DNA of 40,209 nucleotides from a virus, in IMG/VR virus record IMGVR_UViG_3300044993_000127, positions 1-40,209 of that record. One strand, 5' to 3'. The notes under the pieces are model-generated. The model was given only the letters and a program-made list of their open reading frames with translations, was not told the DNA's origin and searched no databases. Of this stretch, positions 7,362 through 13,670 are shown one piece after another. Every line of letters starts with the position of its first letter. Position 1 is the first letter of the stretch. Position numbers and translations under genes: made by a program.

Positions 7362-7468
7362 GACTGCTGGCCGGATTTGAACCGACTCTTTGCTGTTTCC
7401 ACCGCCAAGTTCACAAAGGATTAAGCGGAATTTGTGCCTTGCGTGTACGCCGCCACGCCGCAGCAGTC
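7362..7468 (-). other. tRNA-like cloverleaf element, non-canonical
   Basis: On the minus strand a perfect acceptor-like stem (gactgctg at the 5' end with cagcagtc at the 3' end, part of a 10-base inverted repeat 7360-7369/7461-7470) encloses a D-arm-like hairpin (gcgt/acgc), a central hairpin cacaaa/tttgtg with a 13-base loop, and a perfect T-arm with loop ttcaaat. The whole is 107 bases. The D-loop and anticodon loop do not fit a working tRNA, so this is either a decayed class II tRNA or a structured RNA using tRNA mimicry. It begins a few bases after the stop of the gene at 7474. Confidence 0.35.
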
Positions 7469-7473
7469 AAACC

Positions 7474-7668
7474 TCAACTTGCCACCTTCTGGTAAAGAAT
7501 CCACTCCATTTGCGATATAGTGAGTTTGTTAGGCTCTAAGCTGGTCCGGCGGAGGATTTCCCCCACCAACTCAAGTTCGTAGCATTCCCTGCCGCAGAAG
7601 GGCTCACCGGTGGTTTCAGCTAGGTAAGCCTGGTTGATTGGCTCAAAGCAGTGGGTGCACTCCATCAT
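7474..7668 (-). CDS. Small zinc-finger protein (64 aa)
   Basis: 64 residues. The N-terminus has CTHC at about residues 4-7 and a second cysteine pair, CGREC, near 25-29, together able to hold a zinc ion. The C-terminal half is helical (KLTISQMEWILYQKV). Similar small Cys-rich proteins are common between recombination and replication genes in lambdoid phages. Two adjacent ATGs (7668, 7665) follow an AGAGGG site; either could be used. Function unknown. Confidence 0.55.
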   Translation of the reverse strand: MMECTHCFEPINQAYLAETTGEPFCGRECYELELVGEILRRTSLEPNKLTISQMEWILYQKVAS

Positions 7669-7670
7669 TT

Positions 7671-7994
7671 CTAACCCTCTGCCTTATCCACAAATTGATC
7701 CGACCGATTAGCTAGAAAATGAGTAAACATTAAAGCTGTTGAGCGACGGCTTAAGGCTTCACGAGCAATGCTTGCACCACCAGAAGCCAGCAATTGGCCA
7801 GTGCAACAAATAACCGATTGAAAACTATCGTCGCCATCATCAAAAAGCTCTGATGAGGCGATTAAAATGAAACCATTCTTGTAGTCCTGCACTTTATCGA
7901 GATCGCCGGACGTATTATGAAATTCTCGCAGTAGTTTAATTGCTGCTTTGACTTCGTCCAGGGTTATAGCTTTTTGTTGTTCAGCAACTGTCAT
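7671..7994 (-). CDS. Hypothetical protein (107 aa)
   Basis: The ATG at 7994 (MTVAEQQKAITLDEVK) is chosen over the one at 8036 because it has a well-spaced GGAG site and avoids a 14-base overlap with the upstream gene. The product is helical and soluble; its middle (LLASGGASIAREALSRRSTALM) suggests a packed helical bundle. No enzymatic motif is visible and the family is not recognised. It is part of the early operon, just before the small zinc-finger gene. Confidence 0.5.
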   Translation of the reverse strand: MTVAEQQKAITLDEVKAAIKLLREFHNTSGDLDKVQDYKNGFILIASSELFDDGDDSFQSVICCTGQLLASGGASIAREALSRRSTALMFTHFLANRSDQFVDKAEG

Positions 7995-8022
7995 GAAATT
8001 CTCCAATTCAATGTTTAGGGTG

Positions 8023-8226
8023 TTAATCTGATGCATCCTTATCCGGAAACGTCCAGTCCAGGAATTTAACCTGGCACGTCCCCACCCACTGCATCACGTG
8101 AAAACTGTGCATCGGGTTCCTTGTCGCCAGGCGTTCGGCTTCCTGCTTGGCGCTCTCATAAGTGCTATGGATGTGGGTTGGATTTTTACCGGCCTGGTTC
8201 CAAACCAGCCAAAACGCTTCAGCCAT
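8023..8226 (-). CDS. Hypothetical phage protein (67 aa)
   Basis: A 67-residue protein rich in Trp and His (begins MAEAFWLVWNQAGKNPTHIH). The pattern of an aromatic N-terminal strand followed by YESAKQEAERLA resembles small single-domain phage proteins of unknown function found near recombination genes. It overlaps the end of the J-domain gene by eight bases. No active site is visible. Confidence 0.5.
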   Translation of the reverse strand: MAEAFWLVWNQAGKNPTHIHSTYESAKQEAERLATRNPMHSFHVMQWVGTCQVKFLDWTFPDKDASD

Positions 8227-8803
8227 TGCTTAATTGCCTCCTCGCTTCTTCTATAGCCTGGTTCAATTCGAGCATTTGTGATTCAGAACCGCCTGCGTCC
8301 GGATGGGCTTTTTTCGCTTTGGCGCGAAAGATTGCTTCGGCTTCATCCAGCGAGGCGTCCGGATAAATACCCAGAACCTCGTGCCAGGCCTTGGCCGGTG
8401 GTGGTAACGCCTTGAACCCGGCCAGCTCCTGCTCAAGCGACTGGGAAGTTTTACGCCGCGTGAGGGCTCGTTTTTCAGTCAGGTAGAGGTGAATATCCCA
8501 GAGATTGTCTTCCGGCCGAAAATAGCCATCGCAGGCAAGGCTGTAGTCGCATTGACCAACCCGAAAATACACGGCAACACCTGGATCGTCATCTCGGCGT
8601 GGGCGGCCGGTCAAAGTCCCCTTCGGATTCACATAATCGCAACAGATGGTGATGTTGTAGGCATTCCACCGGCCCAGCTCAGAAACGAGCTTTTCCTTGG
8701 CTTGTGCCCAGGAGTGCGCACCATAACGGCTCTCGGTGCGATGCTCGCGAGGTGTCCGATTTAAGTGGGCTGGCCAGGCCAATGAGCGATAGGATGAACT
8801 CAT
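8219..8803 (-). CDS. J-domain (DnaJ-like) phage protein
   Basis: 194 residues. The N-terminal 130 form an unrecognised domain beginning MSSSYRSLAWPAHLNRT. The C-terminal 55 residues are a J domain: WHEVLGIYPDASLDE, then AIFRAKAKKAHPDAGG with the essential HPD tripeptide at about residues 168-170. J domains stimulate Hsp70 ATPases, so this protein probably recruits host DnaK to a phage complex, comparable in principle to lambda's use of DnaJ/DnaK at its origin. It lies between RecT-linked genes and the zinc-finger gene. There is no zinc-binding DnaJ centre. Confidence 0.75.
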   Translation of the reverse strand: MSSSYRSLAWPAHLNRTPREHRTESRYGAHSWAQAKEKLVSELGRWNAYNITICCDYVNPKGTLTGRPRRDDDPGVAVYFRVGQCDYSLACDGYFRPEDNLWDIHLYLTEKRALTRRKTSQSLEQELAGFKALPPPAKAWHEVLGIYPDASLDEAEAIFRAKAKKAHPDAGGSESQMLELNQAIEEARRQLSNG

Positions 8804-9084
8804 ACTGTGATGATGTCCTCATTGGATTGATTCGCACTATTCAGATTGGATGCCTTATAGCGAAGCTCGTAGAGCGCGTTATAGGCTTCGTCGATGCTAT
8901 TCATGTACCTGCCATTTGCTGAGAGTTTTGAATGCATCAGCTCAATTAAACAGGTTAAGGCCTCACCGAAATCGAGCTTGTGGGCGAACTGTCCATTGCT
9001 CAAAACGGAGTAGTGTCCTGGCTCTGACATTTCAACGACAATGGTGCGAGGCTGGAAGTAGGGCACCGGCAAATTAGCCATCAT
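8800..9084 (-). CDS. Hypothetical protein (94 aa)
   Basis: 94 residues with a beta-rich first half (RTIVVEMSEPGHYSVLSNGQ) and a helical second half. No cysteine pairs and no membrane segment. Two adjacent ATGs at 9084 and 9081 are both possible starts. It overlaps the ends of its neighbours by four bases each, as expected in a coupled operon. Function unknown. Confidence 0.5.
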   Translation of the reverse strand: MMANLPVPYFQPRTIVVEMSEPGHYSVLSNGQFAHKLDFGEALTCLIELMHSKLSANGRYMNSIDEAYNALYELRYKASNLNSANQSNEDIITV

Positions 9085-9278
9085 CTCAGGCCCTCTAAGC
9101 GTGCCTTAATGCGTTCCATCAACTGAATACGATGATCCATCTCGTCTGGTTTCATCGTGCCGTCGTTGACCATCCTGCCGAAGACGTGGCGACGCATAAG
9201 GATTTCACGTTCAATTTCCCTGATTTCCTGCTCAAGCTCATGATTGTATCCAGGCAGTGAAAGCGGCTGTTGCATCAT
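9081..9278 (-). CDS. Small helical hypothetical protein (65 aa)
   Basis: 65 residues, almost entirely two amphipathic helices (HELEQEIREIEREILMRR and MDHRIQLMERIKARLEGL), likely a helical hairpin. It starts at tandem ATGs overlapping the RecT stop. Small helical proteins beside recT are common in phages and may assist recombination, but this is only positional. Confidence 0.5.
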   Translation of the reverse strand: MMQQPLSLPGYNHELEQEIREIEREILMRRHVFGRMVNDGTMKPDEMDHRIQLMERIKARLEGLR

Positions 9279-10231
9279 TTACCTGCTTTCTCGCCCGCTG
9301 GCGGCTCTGTCGGTTTACCAGCGAAGGAATCCAGACGGGACTGCTGGGGCTCTTTGCTCTCGGCCTGGCCAGCATCATCCGGCTCGCTGGTTTGCGCCCA
9401 GATATCGATGACTTCTCCGGTTTCCACGTCCACCGTGGCATACCGGCCATCGTGGGCCGCGTCATCAATCTGCATGGCTATGCGCATCTGAGGCGTTAAG
9501 GCCATCGGGAGCCGTTTGTAGGCTCTGCGGAATACCGTCTTTTTGCCCATTTCCTCGAAGTGCTTGCCCCAGACAGAATCCTTTTGCTTGCCGTATTTGG
9601 CGGCCTGTTTATAGTTCGCCGATTCGTCCCGAACGCGCTCGACATCGGCCTTGGTCATGAATTCCACATGCCTCGAACCGTCCTTGAATCGCACCAGGCA
9701 ATAGAACCCGATGAGATCGCCCCGTGGGCCTCTCAGCTCCGGCTTGTGCTGGATGGGCTCCTCACGGCCATAATCGAGATCGAAATGGTCGTTGGCATAC
9801 ACATCCACGCAGCTAATCGAGCTGATTTCGCCGCTGTTCCGCACCAGGCGCATCAGGCCCTTGTAGCCGGGAATGACCTGGACTTGCTGACCGTAAGGCA
9901 ACAGGTAAACCTGGCCGTGGTACGGATCCGGCTCCAGACCCATCGCCGCTGCCGTGATGAGGCTTTTCATCAGGGAGCCAGGGTCACACTCCAGGAGCTT
10001 GGGCGTCTGTTTGATGTTCAACACGAACATCTGTTTCAGGCGGTTAAAGTCGAGGTGAGGCGGCATCACCGCCGTGATGTCGGAACGGATGGACTCGACT
10101 AGGACGCCCATGGCGTTGGCCCGGTCCTTCGTGGCGGCCTTTGGGTCCTGGACTTTCGCCATGGCTGCTGCAAAGTCTGTTTTCGTAATGCCTTTACTGC
10201 CGTCTGGAGCGGTTGCTAGTTGATTAGCCAT
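9275..10231 (-). CDS. recT: RecT family single-strand annealing protein
   Basis: 318 residues. The central region carries the RecT signature: SLMKSLITAAAMGLEPDP, then YLLPYGQQVQVIPGYKGLM, and later FEEMGKKTVFRRAYKRLP. The last 60 residues are acidic and disordered (probably for contacts with SSB). RecT anneals complementary single strands for double-strand break repair and phage genome recombination. It overlaps the upstream exonuclease gene by eight bases (ATGGCTAA), the classic exonuclease-annealase pair, and functions with it. Confidence 0.92.
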   Translation of the reverse strand: MANQLATAPDGSKGITKTDFAAAMAKVQDPKAATKDRANAMGVLVESIRSDITAVMPPHLDFNRLKQMFVLNIKQTPKLLECDPGSLMKSLITAAAMGLEPDPYHGQVYLLPYGQQVQVIPGYKGLMRLVRNSGEISSISCVDVYANDHFDLDYGREEPIQHKPELRGPRGDLIGFYCLVRFKDGSRHVEFMTKADVERVRDESANYKQAAKYGKQKDSVWGKHFEEMGKKTVFRRAYKRLPMALTPQMRIAMQIDDAAHDGRYATVDVETGEVIDIWAQTSEPDDAGQAESKEPQQSRLDSFAGKPTEPPAGEKAGK

Positions 10232-11204
10232 TATCGTTGGCCTCCTTCAATTTCATCTTGGTCACCCGGAGCACACGATAGGTCGAGGCCTTAACCATGT
10301 GCTCGGCTCGGGTCATTTCCTTATAGGTGACCTTGTATCCGTCACCCACAGCCACATCCGCCTCGGCTTTGGAGAGCACCTCGATAAACTTGGCTTTGAT
10401 CAGGTCCTCGTTGTCTTTGGCTTCTTTGGTGTTCTGTTTAGCACGCTCCCACAGTTCGCAGAGTTCCAGCAGTGAGCCATCGTCGATGACGGCCACCTTG
10501 TTGATACCCTCGAACAGCTTGGCCGCCGTGGCCAGGTCGGCGGAATCGGATATCTCTGGAACTTGGCCCAGCTGGATCGTTTCCCAGAACTCGGCAACGG
10601 CCTCCTCCAGCATTCTGATGGTGGTCTCGTGCCGCTTCCGGATGATGACGTGGGACTCGTTCCCACCCACCAGCATGCCTATGGCGCCCCAGGTTCTGCC
10701 GGTGACGGCCAGCTGATGCTGCAGCTGGAGCTCGATGTGGAGCGGCGCCTCGATGGACTTGTCTTCGTTCACTTGGAACGACGAATAGAACACGGACCGA
10801 TCCACGTTCTTGATTTCCAGGCAGCCAGGGCCATCCGGGTGGTTTAAAATTTCATAGTCCAGGCTGGCGCCCATGCCTTTGACAGTCGGATGGAGCAGGT
10901 AGCGGCGAACCTTCTGGATTTTCCAACCCTGTTCCTCGGCTATGCCCTGGGCAATCATGGGCTCCAGTAATGTCCCCCAGCGCATGCGCTCGTTGCCGAA
11001 CTCCGGACGGGCTACCTTGCCCGATTTCTGATGCCAGAGATTAAACCGGGTGATATAAGGCGATTCGCCAAACAGGGCCGCCACTTCGGAGCCGCCGATA
11101 TTCTGAGCGCGAAGCTCATGCCAGTGGGCCTCATCCTCGACTTTGACGTGACGCTTGCCCGTCAGCGCATCGGTGATGCCTTTCTCTTTCTCTGCCAGGG
11201 TCAT
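10224..11204 (-). CDS. YqaJ-type (lambda exonuclease-like) viral recombinase
   Basis: 326 residues of the PD-(D/E)XK fold. The N-terminal IGGSEVAALFGESPY, the aspartate in MGASLDYEIL and the E-I-K of CLEIKNVD (about residues 112-130) form the metal-binding catalytic set; QLQHQLAVTGR supplies the conserved Gln/His helix. Family members degrade the 5' strand of double-stranded ends, making the single strand on which RecT acts. An AAGGAG site precedes the ATG at 11204. The length is greater than lambda Exo (226) because of a helical C-terminal extension, as usual in YqaJ proteins. Confidence 0.9.
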   Translation of the reverse strand: MTLAEKEKGITDALTGKRHVKVEDEAHWHELRAQNIGGSEVAALFGESPYITRFNLWHQKSGKVARPEFGNERMRWGTLLEPMIAQGIAEEQGWKIQKVRRYLLHPTVKGMGASLDYEILNHPDGPGCLEIKNVDRSVFYSSFQVNEDKSIEAPLHIELQLQHQLAVTGRTWGAIGMLVGGNESHVIIRKRHETTIRMLEEAVAEFWETIQLGQVPEISDSADLATAAKLFEGINKVAVIDDGSLLELCELWERAKQNTKEAKDNEDLIKAKFIEVLSKAEADVAVGDGYKVTYKEMTRAEHMVKASTYRVLRVTKMKLKEANDNG

Positions 11205-11241
11205 AAACCAGAGCTCTCCTTTTATGCCGCCTATTAACGAG

Positions 11242-11610
11242 TCAGCGCCGGAAAAACAGTGCGGATGCCACGAGAACGACTGCCGTCAGCCCGATACGAG
11301 GCAAAAACGGCGGAACACTGACGACGCTGGGTGTAAATGAGTCCATTGCCGGAATCGAACCGGTTACTTCAGGGATGGCAGACCCGAAGCCCGAACCTGG
11401 TTGGACAGGGAAACCGGCCGAAGCCGGGACGAAGGGTAATGACTTGGTTATTGTTTGTTGGTTAGAGGAGAAGGAATCGCCACCCGCAGGATTCGAACCT
11501 GCAACCATCGGCTTTGGAGGCCGCTGCGCTCCCGATTGCGCCAGGGTGACAGAGACAGGGGCCACCGGCCCCGAGGATGGCACGTAGTTCGTAACAGGGA
11601 ACTCAGACAC
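11242..11610 (-). CDS. Doubtful ORF spanning the tRNA-Trp gene, with C-terminal membrane segment
   Basis: A GTG at 11610 opens 122 residues rich in Pro, Ser and Val and ending in a hydrophobic helix plus RR (LTAVVLVASALFFRR). The frame runs straight through the tRNA-Trp and the tRNA-Gly-like element, and parts of it (VAGSNPAG, VTGSIPAM) are the peptide phrases typically produced by translating tRNA T-arms. Against coding: this overlap. For coding: no stops, a membrane-like end, and a neighbour that also encodes a membrane protein. A shorter in-frame ATG at about 11343 would leave only 34 residues. Confidence 0.25.
   Translation of the reverse strand: MSEFPVTNYVPSSGPVAPVSVTLAQSGAQRPPKPMVAGSNPAGGDSFSSNQQTITKSLPFVPASAGFPVQPGSGFGSAIPEVTGSIPAMDSFTPSVVSVPPFLPRIGLTAVVLVASALFFRR
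11340..11406 (-). other. Degenerate tRNA-Gly(GCC)-like element
   Basis: On the minus strand, gtccaac at the 5' end and aatggac at the 3' end give five paired bases of an acceptor stem. A T-arm with loop ttcgatt follows an anticodon-like hairpin whose loop ctgccat holds GCC in the right place, and the discriminator is T, as in bacterial tRNA-Gly. The D-arm is missing (only 11 bases where about 18 are expected) and two acceptor pairs and one T-stem pair are broken. Most likely a decayed tRNA, about 70 bases downstream of the intact tRNA-Trp. Confidence 0.3.
11478..11550 (-). tRNA. trnW: tRNA-Trp (anticodon CCA)
   Basis: A complete 73-base cloverleaf: acceptor GTCACCC/GGGTGGC (one G-U pair), T at position 8, D-stem GCGC/GCGC with A14, G18-G19 and A21, anticodon loop CTCCAAA (anticodon CCA at 11515-11517), T-stem GCAGG/CCTGC with loop TTCGAAT, and G at position 73 as in bacterial tRNA-Trp. 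The 27-43 pair is a G-A mismatch; all other stems pair. The 3' CCA is not encoded (ATT follows), so the host CCA-adding enzyme is needed, a common trait of phage tRNAs. It lies in the leftward early operon between exonuclease and regulatory genes. Confidence 0.9.
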
Positions 11611-11614
11611 GGGA

Positions 11615-11908
11615 CTAGAAGCCTTTGAATAGTGCGTGGGCGAACCAATCAACGGCCGCAGGCCAGTCCAGACCAAAGCCCATCAGGAGCATCATTACCT
11701 GGATGGCCACTAACAGGAACACCGCTGCGTTCGCCAGCGTATAGCCGCCACTGCTAATATAGGATTCCGCCGTATAGCCTCGGGAAACGGACTTGCCACC
11801 TTTTACGCTTGCGGTAGTATTTGTAGTTGTGTCCGTAGTACGAATGACCTGCAAAGCCGCATGACGTTGGCAGCAGGCTGCCTCGGCTTTGGGTGTTTTG
11901 TGGCGCAT
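11615..11908 (-). CDS. Small membrane protein (97 aa)
   Basis: 97 residues: a Thr/Ser-rich hydrophilic first half (including TTDTTTNTTASV) and one membrane helix at about residues 57-80 (LANAAVFLLVAIQVMMLLMGF), with a short amphipathic end (WPAAVDWFAHALF). An AGGAA site precedes the ATG at 11908. It is the third gene of the early transcript after the Cro-like gene, a place where some phages keep exclusion or host-membrane proteins. No family recognised. Confidence 0.5.
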   Translation of the reverse strand: MRHKTPKAEAACCQRHAALQVIRTTDTTTNTTASVKGGKSVSRGYTAESYISSGGYTLANAAVFLLVAIQVMMLLMGFGLDWPAAVDWFAHALFKGF

Positions 11909-11929
11909 GGCTGTGGTTCCTTTCCCTAA

Positions 11930-12151
11930 TTACGCTTCTGTTGCTTGTTGTTCACGCAGCAGACGGTTGGCACGCATCATTTTGAGATGGCGCATCACGC
12001 TGGCCAGGTTGTGCTTGGATTCTTCGCTGCCGATGCCTGCTTCGTCGAGCGCCGACTGGGAGCGCTCCAGCAAGTCGTCGGTGATTGCGTCACGGCCAAA
12101 GGCGATGACGACGTGTGGACGTCGATTATTGGGTTTTCCATCCCGCGTCAT
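11930..12151 (-). CDS. Small basic hypothetical protein (73 aa)
   Basis: 73 residues, basic at the N-terminus (MTRDGKPNNRRPHVVIAFGR) and helical thereafter. It is the second gene behind the early promoter, the slot used in lambdoid phages for early regulators such as CII or antiterminators, but no helix-turn-helix or arginine-rich RNA-binding motif is clear enough to assign it. An AGGAAGG site precedes the ATG. Confidence 0.5.
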   Translation of the reverse strand: MTRDGKPNNRRPHVVIAFGRDAITDDLLERSQSALDEAGIGSEESKHNLASVMRHLKMMRANRLLREQQATEA

Positions 12152-12196
12152 GGCTGTTTTTGCCTTCCTGTTGGCTAGTGCTTTGTTACAGGTTGT

Positions 12197-12436
12197 TTAC
12201 CTAGTGCCGTTTTTCAAAACTTCCCCAGAGGTTGATTCTTCCTCAAAAAAATACTCTATAGGCTTTTCAAACGCTTCAGCCAAAACAGCGAGCGTGTTTG
12301 CGGAAGGGACTGACAATCCCCGTCTTAACTTACGGATGCAATTGTGTGAGACACCGGCAAACCGTTGGATGCCAGCTATAGAAACTCTTTCATCACTCAG
12401 GAGTGCATCTAATTTTCTCGCCGAAAATTTCTTCAT
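12197..12436 (-). CDS. Cro-like XRE repressor
   Basis: 79 residues with a helix-turn-helix at about residues 20-42 (SIAGIQRFAGVSHNCIRKLRRG) and the usual following helix (SANTLAVLAEAFEKPIEYFF). It is the first gene of the leftward early operon, divergent from the CI-like gene, with three operator-like sites between them. By position it is the lytic switch protein that shuts off repressor synthesis. An AGGTG site lies about seven bases before the ATG at 12436. Confidence 0.75.
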   Translation of the reverse strand: MKKFSARKLDALLSDERVSIAGIQRFAGVSHNCIRKLRRGLSVPSANTLAVLAEAFEKPIEYFFEEESTSGEVLKNGTR

Positions 12437-12449
12437 ATTTCACCTATTA

Positions 12450-12459
12450 ACCTATAGGT
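12450..12459. promoter_or_regulatory. Operator site 1 (perfect palindrome ACCTATAGGT)
   Basis: A perfect 10-base palindrome in the untranslated leader of the Cro-like gene, close to the expected early transcription start. Related sequences at 12489-12501 and 12512-12523 suggest a consensus AACCTATAGGTT bound by both divergent XRE proteins. Confidence 0.7.
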
Positions 12460-12461
12460 AC

Positions 12462-12490
12462 ATCTTAAACCCTTGGGTGATTTTGGTCAA
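12462..12490 (-). promoter_or_regulatory. Early leftward promoter (functional PR equivalent)
   Basis: On the minus strand TTGACC (12485-12490) and TAAGAT (12462-12467) are separated by exactly 17 bases, a good sigma-70 promoter. It would start transcription near 12455, just ahead of the Cro-like gene. Operator 2 overlaps its -35 box and operator 1 sits near the start point, so repressor binding would block it. Confidence 0.7.
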
Positions 12491-12501
12491 CCCCATAGGT
12501 T
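12489..12501. promoter_or_regulatory. Operator site 2 (AACCCCATAGGTT)
   Basis: An imperfect palindrome with intact outer AACC and GGTT, overlapping the -35 box of the early promoter. It is the weakest match of the three sites because of an extra base in the centre. Confidence 0.5.
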
Positions 12502-12521
12502 CGATGCCAGGAACCTATAGT
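12493..12521 (+). promoter_or_regulatory. Repressor maintenance promoter (PRM equivalent)
   Basis: TATAGT at 12516-12521 is a good -10 box, while the -35 position (12493-12498, ccatag) is poor, as in activator-dependent maintenance promoters. The predicted start falls on or next to the ATG at 12527, so the repressor message is probably leaderless like lambda cI. Confidence 0.5.
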
Positions 12522-12523
12522 TG
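12512..12523. promoter_or_regulatory. Operator site 3 (AACCTATAGTTG)
   Basis: Nine bases match the consensus left part AACCTATAG; one G of the right half is missing. It overlaps the -10 box of the repressor promoter, so binding here should turn off repressor synthesis, the classic role of OR3. Confidence 0.5.
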
Positions 12524-12526
12524 AAT

Positions 12527-12925
12527 ATGTGGAAATTCGGCCAATACATAAGCGAACTGCTTTCAGCTAAAGACTGGAATATGGCAAAGCTAGCCAAAGA
12601 GGCTGGTTTGTCCCATCAGTACGTCCGATGGGTTGTCAATGGCGAAACAGCAGACAAGCCAAACCCTCCAAGCATAAGTGTTGACACTCTTCTGTCCCTC
12701 TCAAGGGCCTTAGGAGCCAGCCCAATAGCTTTATTGAGGGTGTATGATGGAAAAAGCCCAGATAGTGACGAGCAACTAGCCCCGGATACCCTTGGATTAC
12801 TCGCTGATTTTATAGGGAAGCTGCCTCCTGAGGTTGTTATTCAGGCTTTGGAGCAGCGTTTCCCGGATAAGGACAGCAAAAAGCGTTTTGCACAGAAATA
12901 CTTTGAAGGTAAAGAAAAGGAATAA
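12527..12925 (+). CDS. CI-like phage repressor, XRE family, no cleavage domain
   Basis: 132 residues from the ATG at 12527. The helix-turn-helix lies at about residues 18-40 (MAKLAKEAGLSHQYVRWVVNGE). The C-terminal part is a helical segment that could mediate dimerisation. There is no S24/LexA-like protease domain, so induction by RecA-driven self-cleavage is not expected; an antirepressor or another route is likely. There is no ribosome binding site at a proper distance, consistent with a leaderless message. It is divergent from the Cro-like gene and is inferred to maintain lysogeny through the shared operators. Confidence 0.75.
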   Translation: MWKFGQYISELLSAKDWNMAKLAKEAGLSHQYVRWVVNGETADKPNPPSISVDTLLSLSRALGASPIALLRVYDGKSPDSDEQLAPDTLGLLADFIGKLPPEVVIQALEQRFPDKDSKKRFAQKYFEGKEKE

Positions 12926-12929
12926 CGCC

Positions 12930-13466
12930 GTGCCTGCGCTTATTATTGGTGCAGTTGTTTTATTGGCCATACTTTGGCAGGTTATTCAGTTCATCTGGCC
13001 GATCCTCCTCATCATCTTTATTGTGATTGTTGTCGTTTTCGTGGCCCAGGTTCTCAGGAATTCTAATGAGCCAACATCGAATGGCGGCATTGAGCTCCGT
13101 GCAGAATTTAAGTCAAAACCAGACAATGTAAAAACTGATAAAGCAATTGAGGCCCAAAAGGGTACGGTATTTGAAGAATGGTGGCGGGTCCGAGATCGCT
13201 TGGGATATGAAGATCACTACTCGACTAACGAAGATTTGAGAGATTCGATTCGTTATGCCATTGGAGTGTGGAAAACCTTGAAAGGGCTTGATACACCTAT
13301 TCCAGATGAACTTTATATCAAAGCAATTGACGCTATTTTTAATAGCCCAGAACTTTTGCAGTATGCAAGTAAATGGAGTGATAGCGTTTACAACCGCCGA
13401 ACACCATGGCATCGAACTCGCCTAACCCAGAATGATTACTTTAATCGAGTCGCGTCGCTATTTTAA
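12930..13466 (+). CDS. Membrane protein in the lysogeny cassette (possible exclusion protein)
   Basis: 178 residues from a GTG at 12930, five bases after the repressor stop, with an AAAAGG site. The first 42 residues are strongly hydrophobic and probably form two membrane helices in a hairpin (PALIIGAVVLLAILWQVIQF and WPILLIIFIVIVVVFVAQVL). The remaining 135 are a soluble domain with many aromatic and acidic residues. It should be expressed with the repressor in the lysogen, the usual situation for superinfection-exclusion or lysogenic-conversion genes. The DNA is clearly AT-richer than the structural genes, a sign of separate origin. Its stop overlaps that of the opposing small gene. Confidence 0.55.
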   Translation: MPALIIGAVVLLAILWQVIQFIWPILLIIFIVIVVVFVAQVLRNSNEPTSNGGIELRAEFKSKPDNVKTDKAIEAQKGTVFEEWWRVRDRLGYEDHYSTNEDLRDSIRYAIGVWKTLKGLDTPIPDELYIKAIDAIFNSPELLQYASKWSDSVYNRRTPWHRTRLTQNDYFNRVASLF

Positions 13467-13612
13467 TCACAGAGCCAATTAAGCAACATACACTCATATA
13501 ATCCAGTAACTTCACCATCTAGCCGCCGGAATACCTGACACAATGAATCCTCATCCAATTCGTCAAATAAGCAATGCAAATTTAAACCAGTTTCGCTGGC
13601 TTTTTGGAGCAT
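13463..13612 (-). CDS. Small acidic protein on the opposite strand (49 aa)
   Basis: A 49-residue frame starting MLQKASETGLNLHCLFDELD behind a strong GGGGAG site. The composition is convincing for a small alpha-helical protein (then VFRRLDGEVTGLYECMLLNW). It opposes the flanking lysogeny genes and its stop overlaps the stop of the membrane gene. The frame is open a further 12 codons upstream (from a TAA near 13650), so an undetected non-ATG start is possible. A ten-residue leader ORF lies just before it. Function unknown. Confidence 0.5.
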   Translation of the reverse strand: MLQKASETGLNLHCLFDELDEDSLCQVFRRLDGEVTGLYECMLLNWLCD

Positions 13613-13637
13613 TTTCTCCCCGCTTTCTTCGTTTAAA

Positions 13638-13670
13638 TCAGATGGTTACCGGACACACAAAAACGAACAT
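13638..13670 (-). CDS. Ten-residue leader peptide MFVFVCPVTI (putative)
   Basis: An ATG at 13670 follows a GGAGGGG ribosome binding site that sits in the 9-base loop of a hairpin with 7-base arms (13671-13677/13687-13693). The ten codons end at a TGA 25 bases before the 49-residue gene. The arrangement looks like a translated leader controlling the next gene, but the peptide is too short to confirm by composition. Confidence 0.3.
   Translation of the reverse strand: MFVFVCPVTI

Noticed and set aside
9560-10102. Long plus-strand frame opposite recT
   Set aside because: RecT is unmistakable on the other strand; the opposite frame is rich in His/Val/Leu runs from antisense codons and has no start signal.
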